Below are positions 24,088 through 34,700 of a stretch of 64,000 nt of DNA, piece by piece. The DNA is taken from positions 144,622,754 through 144,686,753 of the forward strand of contig NC_073695.1 of the NCBI RefSeq assembly GCF_029784165.1, read 5' to 3'. The notes under the pieces are model-generated. The model worked only from the letters and a program-made list of their open reading frames with translations. It did not search any database and was not told the origin of the DNA. Within the stretch, counting starts at the first letter, position 1, and the number at the start of each line of letters is the position of its first letter. The translations under genes were made by a program, and so were the position numbers. Origin of the DNA: Wyeomyia smithii (taxonomy: Eukaryota > Arthropoda > Insecta > Diptera > Culicidae).

Positions 24088-25862
24088 AACCTAAATTAAT
24101 CCACCTAGCGGTCAGACCCAGTCTTTCTCATTCAAACTTTTATTTGTAAAAATTAATTTACATGAACGCTTCAATCCAATGAATGTATATTCACTCTTTA
24201 GGTTCTAAAATATTGATGTTGTAATCTATACATATAAAAATGCAGTCCAGTCTGTCTGTCTGTCTGCAGAGCTTTTAAATATAACGTCTTTATTCTTCAG
24301 TGGTCTTTTATCGAATGGCTTTTACAATGTTATCTCTATCCGTCAACCTATATCAACGCCTACCTAAGTCAACTTATATTTACTACAACTCGGGCATCTT
24401 TTAGAGCTTTTAAATATAACGTCTTTATTCGTCAGTGGTCTTTTATCGAATGGCTTTTACAATTCTATCTCTATCCGTCAACTTATGTCAACGCCTACCT
24501 AAGTTAACTTATATTTACTACACTGTCTGTCTGTCTGTCTGATCCATATAGGCTCGAAAACTACCGCACCGATCGACGTGAAAATTTGTATGTAGGGGTT
24601 GTAGGGGCGAATTTGGCATGTGGATGCTATAAGAGGTAACAAATATGTCCATAATAGTTGGACGCCCCTCCCTATTCTAAAAAGGAGGGGTTTCATACAA
24701 ATGAAACACAAATTTCTGCACATCTCGAGAGCTAACCAACTAAATGGAACCAAATTTGGCAGGTGAATGTTTTTAGAGGTAACAAATATGTTCCATAATC
24801 GAACTCAGGCAACATTTTGGATTATAAGATGGCAACTTCCGGTTTCTGGAAAACAGCCAAAAATGGCCGATTTCCACCCAATATAATAATATACGGATCA
24901 AGAACGATACACAGGAGCTAAAATCGACCACAGATACCATTTTGAATTCTAAGATGACGACATCCGGTATTGGGTGTTATTCGATCATTTTCGGCTGTTT
25001 CCCAGGAACATGTGCTACTAGAAGAGGGAGGGGCGTCGAATCATAATGGACATATTTGTTACCTCTAAAAATATTCAACCAGAATGACGCTCAGAGGCCA
25101 GAAATTATCTTAAATACCATTTTGAAATCCAAGATGGCGATTTCCGGTTTGTGAAAAACAGCCTAAAATAACCAAATACCATCCAAAATTAGTGTTTCTG
25201 GAACCAGAATGATGCAATGAGCTAACAATTGACCTCAGGCACCATTTTGAATTGCTAAAGGGTAACTTCTAGTAAACAGTCGAAAATTACCGAATAATAC
25301 TCTATATGGATATTTCCGTAATCAAGATGATGCATAGAAACCAAACATTGACCCTGGTCACCATTTGAATTTAAAGACGACCACTTTTAGTTTCTGGAAA
25401 ACAACCAAAACAATAAAATTCCTCCCCATATGGGTATTTTCGGTGTCAGATTGACGCCAGAAAATCTGCTGAAAATAACCGAATACCACCCAATGTGAAT
25501 ATATTCAAAATTAAAGCGATGTAGAGAAGTCAAAATTCGACGATGTTGTCATTTCGATAAAACCAACCATTTTAAACGATTTGTTATTTGACTTTGATCA
25601 TATCCTATGGCCGATTCGTTGGGCATTTGCAGACTTTAAACACATTGCAAGGAATCAATGAATTTGGAACGTTTAAATAGTGCGATACCACATTTAAAAT
25701 CTGTTGAGACAACATATATCGATCAAAGCAGGTGTAGTTTTAAATAGTCTTTGAATTTCTTTTCTTTCCATAACTTTTGAGCCACATATCAAATTGTTAT
25801 TGAATTTGTTATTTGAAAGTTCGAGAGATGACTCGTTCGTATGACACTAGTTATGTTCAAAT
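24088..25862 (+). mobile_element. Family F dispersed repeat, copy 3 (left part)
   Basis: It begins ACCTAAATTAATCCACCTAG immediately outside the 5' end of CR1-like copy B. The CTGT-rich segment is interrupted by a duplicated 121-bp unit (24268-24523). The middle repeats the TTCCGGTTTCTGGAAAACAGCC blocks. The copy is split by the Penelope-like element at 25876 and continues at 27146. Confidence 0.65.
24268..24523 (-). repeat. Two 121-bp direct repeats with a short spacer (LTR-like pair)
   Basis: The unit at 24268-24388 recurs at 24403-24523 with about 6 differences, leaving a spacer of 14 bp. On the minus strand each unit starts TGTAGTAAATATAAG, carries AATAAAG, and ends AAAGCTCT. CTGTCTGTCTG flanks both sides. 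The arrangement resembles two tiny LTRs with almost no internal region, or a simple tandem duplication of a solo terminal repeat. Confidence 0.55.
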
Positions 25863-25875
25863 AAGTTATGTAATC
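25863..25875. other. Target-site duplication of the Penelope-like element, left copy
   Basis: AAGTTATGTAATC (13 bp) recurs at 27133-27145. The equivalent family F sequence elsewhere (31410-31425, AAGTCATGTAATC) shows one copy followed directly by CTTTGA, so the interval 25876-27132 is an insertion. Confidence 0.85.
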
Positions 25876-26166
25876 ACATTATGCGACGCGACGCGAGACC
25901 AGACAAACAACACTTATTGTTCTTACAACATAAAAAACGCATTAAAAATTACCTTTAGTCGACCGGTTTCGGGCTGCTACCGCCCATCTTCGGGACTATG
26001 TCCAGACTAGTTGTTTTTTCTCTCCGTACGCTGTGGGCGTTCGAAGAGAGAAGAGATTTACTGCACTCTCAGTTTCGTCAGTCCGAATAAGCAGGATGTA
26101 ACAGGGGGATCGTCTTCATTCATTAATCGTTCCTGTGAATTGCTAATGAAGTACGACTCCCATGCA
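25876..26166 (-). repeat. Left inverted arm of the Penelope-like element
   Basis: Antisense copy of the element's 3' end. It matches 26806-27095 almost perfectly, from ACATTATGCGACGCGACGCG to the codons of the GIY-YIG C-terminus. The inner breakpoint is at CCCATGCAT. Confidence 0.88.
25957..25997 (-). ncRNA. Hammerhead-ribozyme-like motif in left arm
   Basis: Reverse complement of the motif at 26971-27011, with all parts preserved: stem I AGTC/GACT, core CCGAAGA, stem II GGGC/GCCC, GAAA, and stem III CC/GG followed by TC at the predicted cleavage site. It would be transcribed only from the minus strand. Confidence 0.5.
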
Positions 26167-26910
26167 TGTAAACCGACATCAACTGATCGCTATATAACAT
26201 CGGATTCGAACCACTTTGGCGGTCAAAAGCAGGCGGCCTTCCATTCAATGGCCCATCGCCTGTATAATATACCGATGGAAAACGCAGAGTATGCCGAAGA
26301 AAAAGAGCATATTCACAAAGCGGCCGAAGTAAATGGCTACGAAGAAGGATTCGTGAATAAAATCCTACAAACACACCGACGCAAACGACATAGACGAATG
26401 TCAACAACGCTGCAACCAGAACGAGAAGAAATCAAAAGAGTCAGCCTGCCGATCTACCCAAAGATTACCAACCCGATCAAAGCAACACTGAAACGGCAAG
26501 GGCTTCAGGTTGTACATAAAAGTGAAAACACATTACGTGATTTACTGTGCAATTTGAAGGACAAGGTTCCTCCAGATGAGAATTCAGGCATTTACAGGAT
26601 ACCTTGCCAAAATTGCCCTTCAGTTTACATTGGACAAACTCGCCGTAAGGTTAAAGTGCGCTTGAAAGAACACAAAGCTGCCGTTGATAACGGAAAAATA
26701 AGCGAATCAAGTGTAGCCGCCCATGCAATCAGTTGTGACCACGTGATCAATTGGAAAGAAGCGAAATTAATTAAAAATGTTAGGAAAGCATCTCAATTGA
26801 ATGCATGGGAGTCGTACTTCATTAGCAATTCACAGGAACGATTAATGAATGAAGACGATCCCCCTGTTACATCCTGCTTATTCGGACTGACGAAACTGAG
26901 AATGCAGTAA
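26167..26910 (+). CDS. Penelope-like protein, C-terminal part with GIY-YIG endonuclease (partial)
   Basis: The sense coding part begins after the inverted arm with KPTSTDRYITSDSNHF. It passes through AAFHSMAHRLYNIPM and AEVNGYEEGFVNKIL, the conserved region after the Penelope RT core, and reaches the endonuclease. GIY is in SGIYRIPCQNCPSV, YIG in YIGQTRRKVKVRLKEH, and the metal-binding Glu in NAWESYFI. The frame ends at TAA 26908-26910. The open frame extends upstream to 26011, but those first roughly 52 codons are antisense of the 3' end. The RT catalytic domain is missing, so the copy is truncated. Confidence 0.85.
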   Translation, partial: CKPTSTDRYITSDSNHFGGQKQAAFHSMAHRLYNIPMENAEYAEEKEHIHKAAEVNGYEEGFVNKILQTHRRKRHRRMSTTLQPEREEIKRVSLPIYPKITNPIKATLKRQGLQVVHKSENTLRDLLCNLKDKVPPDENSGIYRIPCQNCPSVYIGQTRRKVKVRLKEHKAAVDNGKISESSVAAHAISCDHVINWKEAKLIKNVRKASQLNAWESYFISNSQERLMNEDDPPVTSCLFGLTKLRMQ

Positions 26911-27095
26911 ATCTCTTCTCTCTTCGAACGCCCACAGCGTACGGAGAGAAAAAACAACTAGTCTGGACATAGTCCCGAAGATGGGCGGTAGCAGCCCGAA
27001 ACCGGTCGACTAAAGGTAATTTTTAATGCGTTTTTTATGTTGTAAGAACAATAAGTGTTGTTTGTCTGGTCTCGCGTCGCGTCGCATAATGTGAT
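26806..27095 (+). repeat. Right inverted arm of the Penelope-like element
   Basis: Sense 3' end of the element, containing the last 35 codons and the 3' untranslated region. It pairs with 25876-26166. Confidence 0.88.
26971..27011 (+). ncRNA. Hammerhead-ribozyme-like motif in Penelope-like 3' end
   Basis: Stem I pairs AGTC (26971-26974) with GACT (27008-27011). The core CCGAAGA (26975-26981) departs from CUGAUGA at positions 4 and 7, with position 7 normally variable. A single T is followed by stem II GGGC (26983-26986) pairing GCCC (26994-26997). GAAA is at 26998-27001. Stem III is A-CC/GG-T with no loop, and the predicted cut follows C27007. Short self-complementary stem III is typical of hammerheads described in Penelope-like elements, which are thought to act as dimers. 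The U4-to-C change may cripple this copy. Confidence 0.55.
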
Positions 27096-27145
27096 CGTCG
27101 GTTCTTACGTTGCACAAAACATCGAAAATACAAAGTTATGTAATC

Positions 27146-28003
27146 TTTGAGATAATAGACTTTCGTTGTTTTATTAACAATTTAATACATAACGGTTGCT
27201 TTAGTTCGATTATAATCAAATGAAATGGGAACGTATAGGGCACCCAAACTTTGAAACCTTGTGTTCAATCATAATTCATCAGTTGAACCTTAACTAGCCC
27301 GCTCATCTGATAATACTATTGATCAAATCGGTTGTGTAGTTTCTGAAATAATGATGTTTCGTGATTATCACATTGCGGTACATTACTGACGAAGTTACAG
27401 TTCGATTACAGTCAAATTCAATAGGGTGTTATGAGGCAGCTAGACTTATTATTTGACACTAATTTTGTGGAAATCGGGTCAGCTATCTCTGAGAAAAGTA
27501 AGTGAGTTCAAGTAGTCTTCGGAATATGTTCCTATGAAAAGCTGGATTTCACATTTTTAAACATAACAGGCAAAGTAATAGTCAATAGAGTCTTATGGGG
27601 CAACTAGACCTTCCATTTGACACTGATTTCATGAAAATCGGTCCAGCCATCTCTGAGAAACATGAGTGAGATTAAACAGTCTTCAGAACACGTTTCTAGT
27701 CATAACTTTTGAACCATATGTTCAATTTTTATAAAATTCAAAAGTTAAGGGTTTTTTAGGTAACCCGATTATTTGAAACCAATTTTGTTCAAATCGAGAT
27801 TTTGTGTTGTTTTCGAGATAATGATGTTTCATGATTTTCACATTTTGATACATAACCTCTAAACTAAAAATCCGATTACAATAAAAGTTAATAGGGTGTT
27901 ATGGGACAAGAAGACCTTTTATTTGCAATTAATTTCATGAAAATCGGTCCAGCCATCTCTGAGAAAAGTAAGTGAGAATAAAAATCTGCACATACACACA
28001 CAT

Positions 28004-28036
<33 letters not shown>

Positions 28037-28150
28037 CAGAAAATGCTCAGCTCGTCGAGCTTAGTCGAGTGATATATGCCATTCGGCCCTTTGGAGCACT
28101 TTTATACATTCGGTTTTGCAAGTGATTGCTATACCTTTCTAGGAAAAAGG
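27146..28150 (+). mobile_element. Family F dispersed repeat, copy 3 (right part)
   Basis: Continuation after the Penelope-like insertion. Blocks of GGTCCAGCCATCTCTGAGAAA alternate with TAACTTTTGAACCA-type blocks. They are followed by a CA/TA tract (27993-28036), the hairpin-forming GCTCAGCTCGTCGAGCTTAG, and the end TACCTTTCTAGGAAAAAGGCAAAA. Confidence 0.65.
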
Positions 28151-28330
28151 CAAAAAGTTACATCGAAAAAACTAGATTTTTAAGCGACACCCTAGCTTGC
28201 TATTTAAATTTATCATACCGCGAAAAGTATGCAAGATAAAGACTAGCTTTTCTCGGCAAAGTTGTTTAGAATAAATGGATCTACAACTCCTCTGAACAAA
28301 AAAGAACCGTAGCAAATAAGTTATTTTTGT
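28151..28330. repeat. Dispersed repeat segment S, second copy
   Basis: AGTTACATCGAAAAAACT through CTACAACTCCTCTGAAC matches 4054-4198 with small changes. It follows directly on the end of a family F copy. No coding sequence. Confidence 0.6.
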
Positions 28331-29670
28331 TATTTTTGCTAGAAATGGAGCCACCCTAATTTTTATTTTCTAAAAAGAAGCGCCCTTCCAAACACAAAAT
28401 ATTTTTCAAATACACTACAGACTCAACAACTGCTGTTTTGCACAAAAAATTAAATACCGCTAAATCGACGACCTGGACCACAAATTTGTCACTTCTCTAA
28501 TAATGCGCTCATATCCGATTCACAATATAACATCTCTTTTTGTTTTGATCATTCATTATATCATTTTATCTTTTCTTTTCTTAACTGACTTTTCTTAATC
28601 TGTCTCCAGGTCATTGGATCTCGGTTTAACTTTCGTATCAAATAATCGCCTTCGCATAATCTGTCTTTAAAGTCTCTAAGTATCGGTCTAACTCTCGTAT
28701 CAAATAACCGCCTTCTCATCATAATTTCTCATAATAAGTCTTTCATAATAAGTTTTTTCATCTCATTTTCTTGGAAAACCCCTCATTGGTTGTAAGTTTC
28801 TCACATTCTCTCTGTTTTGTTTCATAAAACCCTCGCTGTTCTTTGTGTCTTATTTTCTTAATACCACAATAACCCTCGCTCTTCTTTTGTTTCATTTTCG
28901 TCATCTTAATACCTCATCTTGTCATCTAGTTTATACCGTCATACTAACGTTCTACTTACACTTCACCAAGAAGGCAGTTACCTGCATCTACCTCTCCCCC
29001 TACCATCTGAAGGTGCGTCTACCTGTTTCTAGTGATTCCTGAAAGTTAAGAAGGTTAGAAAAGGAAAATAGAAAAGGAAACAATCTCACACACTTACTCA
29101 TTCTGGGTTAGCTACTCCCGTGTCTTGTTTCATTCATTTGGAATCATCTCAATCGTTCCGGGTAAGCTATTTCCGTTGTTTACGTTCACCGACAATCTTA
29201 TTCACTAATAGTGTAGTGAGAATCATGAGCGTGATAGTCTTTCTTTTCGTCTGGTTGGTTCAGCCTCCTTCTAAAAGAAAACTCTTCCCCTATTTTTAAG
29301 AATATTGTCCATGTCACTGAGATTCGTCTGTTTATTTCTCTTGTTTGCTTTTTTTGAAACGTTAAAATTGCTACGCTTCGTCAATTTATCCCGTTTTTGA
29401 TCTGTCTTTTAAAATTATATCGCTCCATCCCAGAATCTGGATGCCTCATTATCATTTTCATCATTTTATCCCATTTTATCGTTATCATTTTTATCGTTTC
29501 ATCCCATTTTATCGTTATCATTTTTAGCATTTCATCCCATTTTTGGATTTGTCTTAAAAATTATAGCCCCCCGTGTGTGCTATACAGCTACGTCTTTTTC
29601 CTTTGATCGCGCGGTTGTTCCATGTGTATTCTTTCGCTAGCTGGTGCGCCCATCGCGAATGCATGCATTT
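28331..29670. other. AT-rich stretch with no recognised gene
   Basis: T-rich sequence with many TTCATTTTC, TCTTAATACC and TTATCATTTTTATC-type degenerate repeats (densest at 29450-29545). Short frames up to 69 codons have low-complexity composition. I see nothing supportable as a gene. Confidence 0.5.
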
Positions 29671-29678
29671 ATGCTGAA
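29671..29678. other. 8-bp target-site duplication, left copy (ATGCTGAA)
   Basis: ATGCTGAA lies outside CAGGGTTTGCAA. The right side of the element has ATGCTAAA at 35293-35300 (7 of 8 match). Confidence 0.65.
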
Positions 29679-29814
29679 CAGGGTTTGCAATCCCGGGAAC
29701 GATTTCCCGGGAATTGCCTTTTCCCGGGATTCCCGGATCCCGAGAATAGGAATATTGATTCCCGGGATTCCCGAGCTCCTCGGAAAATTTTCCATTCAAT
29801 GGTGCTTATTACCG

Positions 29815-30005
29815 GAGTCACTTCACGGTGAAATTACAGTGAAGTGAACAAAATCCTATTACGGGACTCACGTAAATGAGAAAAACGTCGCAAAGTGACA
29901 TCTGCCGCGGAATCTGAGTTATTATGAGTGTCATATCAGTGAAGTGAAAACGAAAAAAGCGACGTTGAACGGTGAAATGATTCCACGAAGATGCCACCAT
30001 TCTTA
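29815..30005. other. Short palindrome-bearing spacer in the composite hAT-like element
   Basis: TCACTTCAC and GTGAAGTGA form an inverted pair at 29818-29847, and further GTGAAGTG and GGTGAAAT elements follow. No gene is recognised. It may be residue of a small MITE. Confidence 0.35.
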
Positions 30006-30099
30006 AAGTTGATTGATTTCTGATCTAATGGTAAATATTGGAATGAATAAGTAACGAAACGAGTCAGAATTTGATCCGTGCCTTGAAGCGGTCAAGTTT

Positions 30100-32030
30100 T
30101 CATTTTTTTTGCCCGATGAAAAATGTCCATAATAGTTGCAATATGTCCATAATAGTTGCATGAAACACAAATTTGTGCACATCTCGAGAACTAATCAACC
30201 AAATGGAACAAAATTTGGCAGGTAAATGTTTTTAGTAGTAACAAATATGTACATAATGGTTTGAAACCCGACTCCCTCTTCTATAAGGGAGGGATCCCAT
30301 GAAAATGAAACACAAATTTCGCACAGCTCAAGAACCAATCAAGAAAATACAACCAAATTTGGTATGTGGATGTTTTTAGAGGTAACAAATATGTCCATAA
30401 TGGTTTGACGCCCCTCACTCTTCTGGAAGTACATGTTTCTGCACAAATTTTTGCACATCTCGCGAATTAATCAACTAAATGGAACCATATTGGCAGGTGA
30501 ATGTTTTTAGTGGTAACAAATATGTTCCATAATCGACCTCAGACAACATTTTGGATTGTAAGATGGCAACTTTCGGTTTCTGGAAAACAGCCGAAAATGG
30601 CCGATTTCCACCCAATATAATAATATCCGGATCTAGAATAGTACACAGGAACTAAAATCGACCACAGATAGCATTTTAAATTCTAAGATGGCGACTTCCG
30701 GTTTCTGAAAACAGCTGAAAATGACCAAATACCACCCAATAATAGTTTTTCTTTAACCAGTATGCCGTTCAAAATCCAGAAATTGTCTCCAAATGAAATC
30801 CAAAATGGCGACTTCCGATGTCGGAAAAACAGCGGCAAATGATCAAATACCACCCAATATGGGTATTTCCGGAACCGTAATGATGCACTGGAGCCACAAA
30901 TCGACTTCAGACAACATTTTGAATTGTAAAATGGCAACTTCCGGTTTCTGGAAAACAGCCTGAAATGGACGATTCCCATTGAATATTAGTATTTCTGGAA
31001 CCAGAAAGATGCACAGAAGCTAAAAATTGATCACAGACACAATCTTGAATTTTAAGATGGTGACTTCCGGTGTCTGGCAAACAGGCGGAAATGACCAAAT
31101 ACCATTCAATATGAATGTTTTCGGAACCAGAATTACGCCCAGATGACAGAAATTGATTTGACCGGTTTGTAAAAAACAGCCTAAAATAAACAAATACTAT
31201 CCAATATAAATATCTCTGGAACCAGAATGATGCAAGGAGCTAACAGTTGACCTCAGGCACTATTTTGAATTGCTAAATGGCAACTTATAGGCAACAGTCG
31301 GAAATGACCGAATAATGCTCAACATGGACTTTTGAGCCACATATCAAATTGTTATGAAGTTTTTTATTTGTAAGTTTGAGAGATGACTCGTTCGTATGAC
31401 ACTATTTATGTTCAAATAAGTCATGTAATCTTTGAAATGATAAACTTTCGTTGTTTTATTAACAATTTAATACATAACGGTTGCTTTAGTTCGATTATAA
31501 TCAAATAAAATGGGAACGTATAGGGCAGCCAAACTTTGAAACCACGTGTTCAATCATAATTCATCAGTTAACCCTTAACTAGCCCGCTCATCTGATAATA
31601 ATAATCAAATCGGTTGTGTAGTTACTGAGATAATGAAGTTCCGTGATTTTCACAAGTCGGCACATTACAAATGAAGTTACAGTTCGATTACAGTAAAATT
31701 CAATAGGGTCTTCTGGGGCAGCTAGACCATTTATTTGACACTAATTTTGTGGAAATCGGGTCAGCCATCTCTGAGAAAAGTGAGTGAGTCCAAGTAGTCT
31801 TCGGAATATGTTCCTTTGCATAGCTGGATTTCACATTTTTAAAAATAACATTCAAATTAATAGTCCGACTGCAAAACAAATCAATAGGGTCTTATGGGGC
31901 AACTAGACCTTCCATTTGATACCGATTTTATGAAAATCGGTACAGCCATCTCTGAGAAACATGAATGAGATTAAACAATCTTCAGAACACGTTTTTTTCA
32001 TAACTTTTGAACCACAAGTTCAATCACAAT
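30100..32030 (+). mobile_element. Family F dispersed repeat, copy 4 (ends missing)
   Basis: The interior blocks are characteristic: GGTAACAAATATGTCCATAATGG, GGCGACTTCCGGTTTCTG, then GTTGTTTTATTAACAATTTAATAC and GGTCAGCCATCTCTGAGAAAAGTGAG. Neither the CTGT-rich left end nor the AAAGGCAAAA right end is present. Truncated on both sides inside the hAT-like element. Confidence 0.6.
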
Positions 32031-32035
32031 ATTCA

Positions 32036-32135
32036 TTGGTTTGTGCCAACGTAAGAACCCCGATAACACTCACGGAACGCGACGAGAGACAGGACACAAC
32101 ACTTATTGTTCTTACAAAACATAAAAAAAAAATCA
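32036..32135 (-). repeat. Penelope-like terminal fragment, outer part
   Basis: AACGTAAGAACC, then CGCGACGAGAGAC, then ACACTTATTGTTCTTACAA and CATAAAAAA match the outer end of the element at 25876-27132 (reverse complement of 27030-27110). The fragment breaks off at the A-run. Its continuation, with the GTCGACCGGTTTCGGGC box, lies at 34738-34800, about 2.6 kb away. Confidence 0.6.
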
Positions 32136-32400
32136 CAGGAAGGTTGTATGCAAAGCCACGACCGCAAGGTTGAAGTAGAATACTTTTACAAGAAAGATAA
32201 CCCGGCTGCTTGCGTGTCAGTCATTTTTTCTAGTAAATAAACGTTGACCGTTCATTGGCAGTATTGTAATTTCTTTTTGTTTGATATTTTGAATGAAGTT
32301 CATTGAATATTTTTAAATTTTGTGCAAATGAGAAGTTGAAGTGCTGCCGAATTGTAATATGTACATTTAATACGACATCATTAAACAGGAACGGAACAAA

Positions 32401-32561
32401 GGCTACGGTTATGCAGAACGCGAATAACGGCGCGATGCGATTTGCCTTACCGTGGTGAAATGTACAGCTCTTTTCAAGGCGAAGTAGAGCTATACATTTC
32501 GACACATTTCGTCTTGCCGAATCGCATCGCGCCGTTATTTGCGTACTGCATAACCGTAGCC
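32401..32561. mobile_element. Palindromic MITE-like element, 161 bp
   Basis: GGCTACGGTTATGCAG at the left end is matched by CTGCATAACCGTAGCC at the right. The arms continue through AATAACGGCGCGATGCGATT to a small centre near 32480. No clear target duplication (AAA-rich flanks) and no coding capacity. Confidence 0.75.
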
Positions 32562-32739
32562 AAACACTAAGCGACGCAAACACGTAATAATAGTCAGAGT
32601 ATGCATGTAGATGAAGATAATTAACTTTGGATTATAGCGCAAAACGAGAAAATATTAACTCTTCAAATATTTATTTGTGATCTTCAAATTTCAGTAGTTC
32701 AATTTAATATCCGATGAAATGTCTGTTTATTATCTGATG

Positions 32740-33060
32740 AAGCACTTATATAGGCCAAATGATGCATTCCCAATATATTAGGTCCATAACTCTGCCGACT
32801 GTGCTTGGTAAAACAATCGTATAACGACCAATCAGAGGTCGAAATTTGTGTTTTGACAAGGCTTAAGAATTTTCAATAGTACAATAGTTCGAATAATAAA
32901 ATTGCAATTCCATGCATTTGGTAGGAATCTTAGAAGATTTTCTAATCGATTGCTGCAAAAACGAAGGAAATCCATCGAAAATTAACCGATTTATTAGCAT
33001 TTGAAATTGGACATTTTTCTTTTTTCTGTTTTAGATTTTCATTTCACATCCCTATATAGC
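32740..33060 (-). promoter_or_regulatory. Promoter-like module (CCAAT and TATA), third copy
   Basis: On the minus strand: GCAGCAATCGATTAG near 32952, ACTATTGTACTATTGAAAA near 32885, CTGATTGGTCG near 32838, then GGCCTATATAAGTGC near 32753. Order and spacing are as in the palindrome arms, but the sequence around the boxes has diverged. A second TATATAGG lies at about 33053 upstream. Downstream lies only the palindromic MITE. Confidence 0.4.
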
Positions 33061-33306
33061 CGAACTTCCTGAGAGAAGTATTCTACTTCAAAACCGCGCT
33101 GCTCCTGAGACGTGGTGACCAACCACAGGACTTGTGCTTCTGCTAAGGAAGGACGACTGCTGTTGTCGCTGTCTAGAACTATTATGAGCGGCTCCGGCTG
33201 AAACAGGCTCTTTTATAGGGATGAAAATAGGAATGAATTATTTTACGTACGTGGTGGAATGATATAACTTGAAAAATATGTGTGACTTTATTCCGGCTCA
33301 GAGCGA

Positions 33307-33654
33307 TCATTTGATAAGCTCCACCTCTTTTTTCAGTTTCTTAAGTTTTTCCTCAGTTTCGTAGCACGGATGCACAAAAATGATTTCTTGTCGAGCCGGA
33401 CCGATAGCACTCTCATTGAAGCAACAAAATAACATGTTTTGTGTCGTGTTGTGCAGCTTCGTTGAAGAAAATGTTCCCGTCCCCGTGTCGCATGTAAGCA
33501 GATTATTGCGTTCAGTAGACAGTAGATAGTGTATCCAGCGAATAAACACCGATGGTGCTCTCACACACGCAACGGTTTTAACCCGTATCTTATTGCGGTT
33601 TGTAACATCAAGCGATTTCGTTTGCTCGCTGTTGCGTGTTGCATCATGTTGCAA
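33307..33654 (-). other. Unassigned 115-codon open frame
   Basis: The minus-strand frame begins MQHDATRNSEQ and ends with a Lys/Glu-rich KLKKLKKEVELIK tail. It lies inside the 2.56-kb insertion, between promoter-like modules. I compared its composition mentally with core histones, because of the promoter layout, and see no match. It may be chance. Confidence 0.2.
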
Positions 33655-33789
33655 CTTGGCAGCTGGGAGACGACGAAATTCTGTTTTCGCTGATTGATTG
33701 AATCGTTTTCATATTAGCTCTGCATAGTCGAACTAACTGCTTTTGTGAATGCGTTCTAACAGGGCAGTTTATTATTCAATGTCGGTTAT

Positions 33790-34260
33790 GCTGATCGCAG
33801 CGTTTGCGCTGCCCCTACAGTGGGGAGTTTACTCAATAAAGTAAAAATTAGACAACTACAACAGAATTTGGTTGCATCCCGCACAGAATGTCTGCTTGTG
33901 TTGATGTCAGAAAATTATTAACCTTAAATTATATTTTTATTTGGCTTCAAAAAAGCATTTTGCTGTTCAAAATCGGTTGCTAATTACAACTTTTGAGCTG
34001 CCCTAACATTGGGGGAATAAAGATACACGGACAACATGCACTGTGGAAGCTATTTCACATGCAGTAAATTAGACGGGTGCGACAAATTTAAATTGCTAGG
34101 ATGCAACACAGAATACTTGCTTGCGTTGACAAAAATTATTAACTTTCAATGACTTGTTTATTTGCCTTCAAAAAGGCATTTTGATTTCCAAAATTGGATT
34201 TCCTGATGGCAATCTTCATGCTGCCCCAACACGGGGGGAATAATGGCTGTCTGGCGACAC
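33790..34260. repeat. Tandem block of about 220-bp units
   Basis: The unit boundary GCTGCCC(C/T)(A)ACA..GGGG occurs near 33808, 34010 and 34230. Between them CAGAAT(G/A), CTTGCTTGTGTTGA-like, AAATTATTAAC and GCATTTTG(C/A)T recur in the same order. About two and a fraction diverged units are present. No coding function seen. Confidence 0.65.
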
Positions 34261-34374
34261 ACGCTGAGAAAACCCGAGACGTGGTGCCCCACCCACAGGG
34301 CTAGTGCTGCTGCTATGGAAGGACGACTGCTGTTGTCGCTGTCTAGAACTATTATGAGCGGCTCCGGCTGAAAC

Positions 34375-34700
34375 AGGCTCTTATATAGGCCAAATAGCAT
34401 GTTTTCAATTGCAAGGTATATGATCCTGTCGACCGTGCTTGGGAAGCAAGCATATAACGACCAATCGGAGGTCGAATTTTTCGTTTTGACAAGGCTTGAC
34501 TATTTTCAATAGTACAATAGTTCGAATAATAAAATTACAATTATCTTATTTTGGAGAGAATCTTAGAAGATTTTCCAATCTATTGCTGCAAGAACGAAGG
34601 AAATCCATCGAATACTAACCGATTTATTAGCATTTGAAATTGGACATATTTTTCACATTTTTCGGTTTTAGATTTTCATTTCACATCCCTATGTAGCCGA
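34375..34700 (-). promoter_or_regulatory. Promoter-like module (CCAAT and TATA), fourth copy
   Basis: On the minus strand: GCAGCAATAGATTGG near 34585, ACTATTGTACTATTGAAAA near 34512, CCGATTGGTCG near 34465, then GGCCTATATAAGAGC near 34380 followed by CAGCCGGAGC. The GC-rich downstream block (GGACGACTGCTGTTGTCGC on the plus strand near 34320) is duplicated at 33145-33215. Confidence 0.42.

Larger units (their letters stand above)
25876..27132 (+). mobile_element. Penelope-like element, 5'-truncated, with inverted terminal arms
   Basis: The 1257-bp insertion has a 13-bp target duplication. Bases 25876-26166 are the reverse complement of 26806-27095, so the 3' end of the element is also present in antisense at the front. 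That is a recognised structural oddity of Penelope-like elements. Between the arms lies the sense coding part ending in a GIY-YIG endonuclease. The right side has an additional tail of about 37 bp (27096-27132). Each arm contains one hammerhead-like motif. Confidence 0.85.

Noticed and set aside
26011..26166. N-terminal part of the Penelope-like open frame as real protein
   Set aside because: This part is the reverse complement of the element's own 3' end, so the first codons are antisense and not an ancestral N-terminus.
29397..29606. Small membrane protein (Ile/Phe-rich frame)
   Set aside because: Encoded by TTATCATTTTTATC-type degenerate repeats. Composition artefact.
33307..33654. Core histone gene behind the CCAAT/TATA module
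   Set aside because: The frame does not contain recognisable H2A, H2B, H3 or H4 sequence, and no histone 3' stem-loop was seen.
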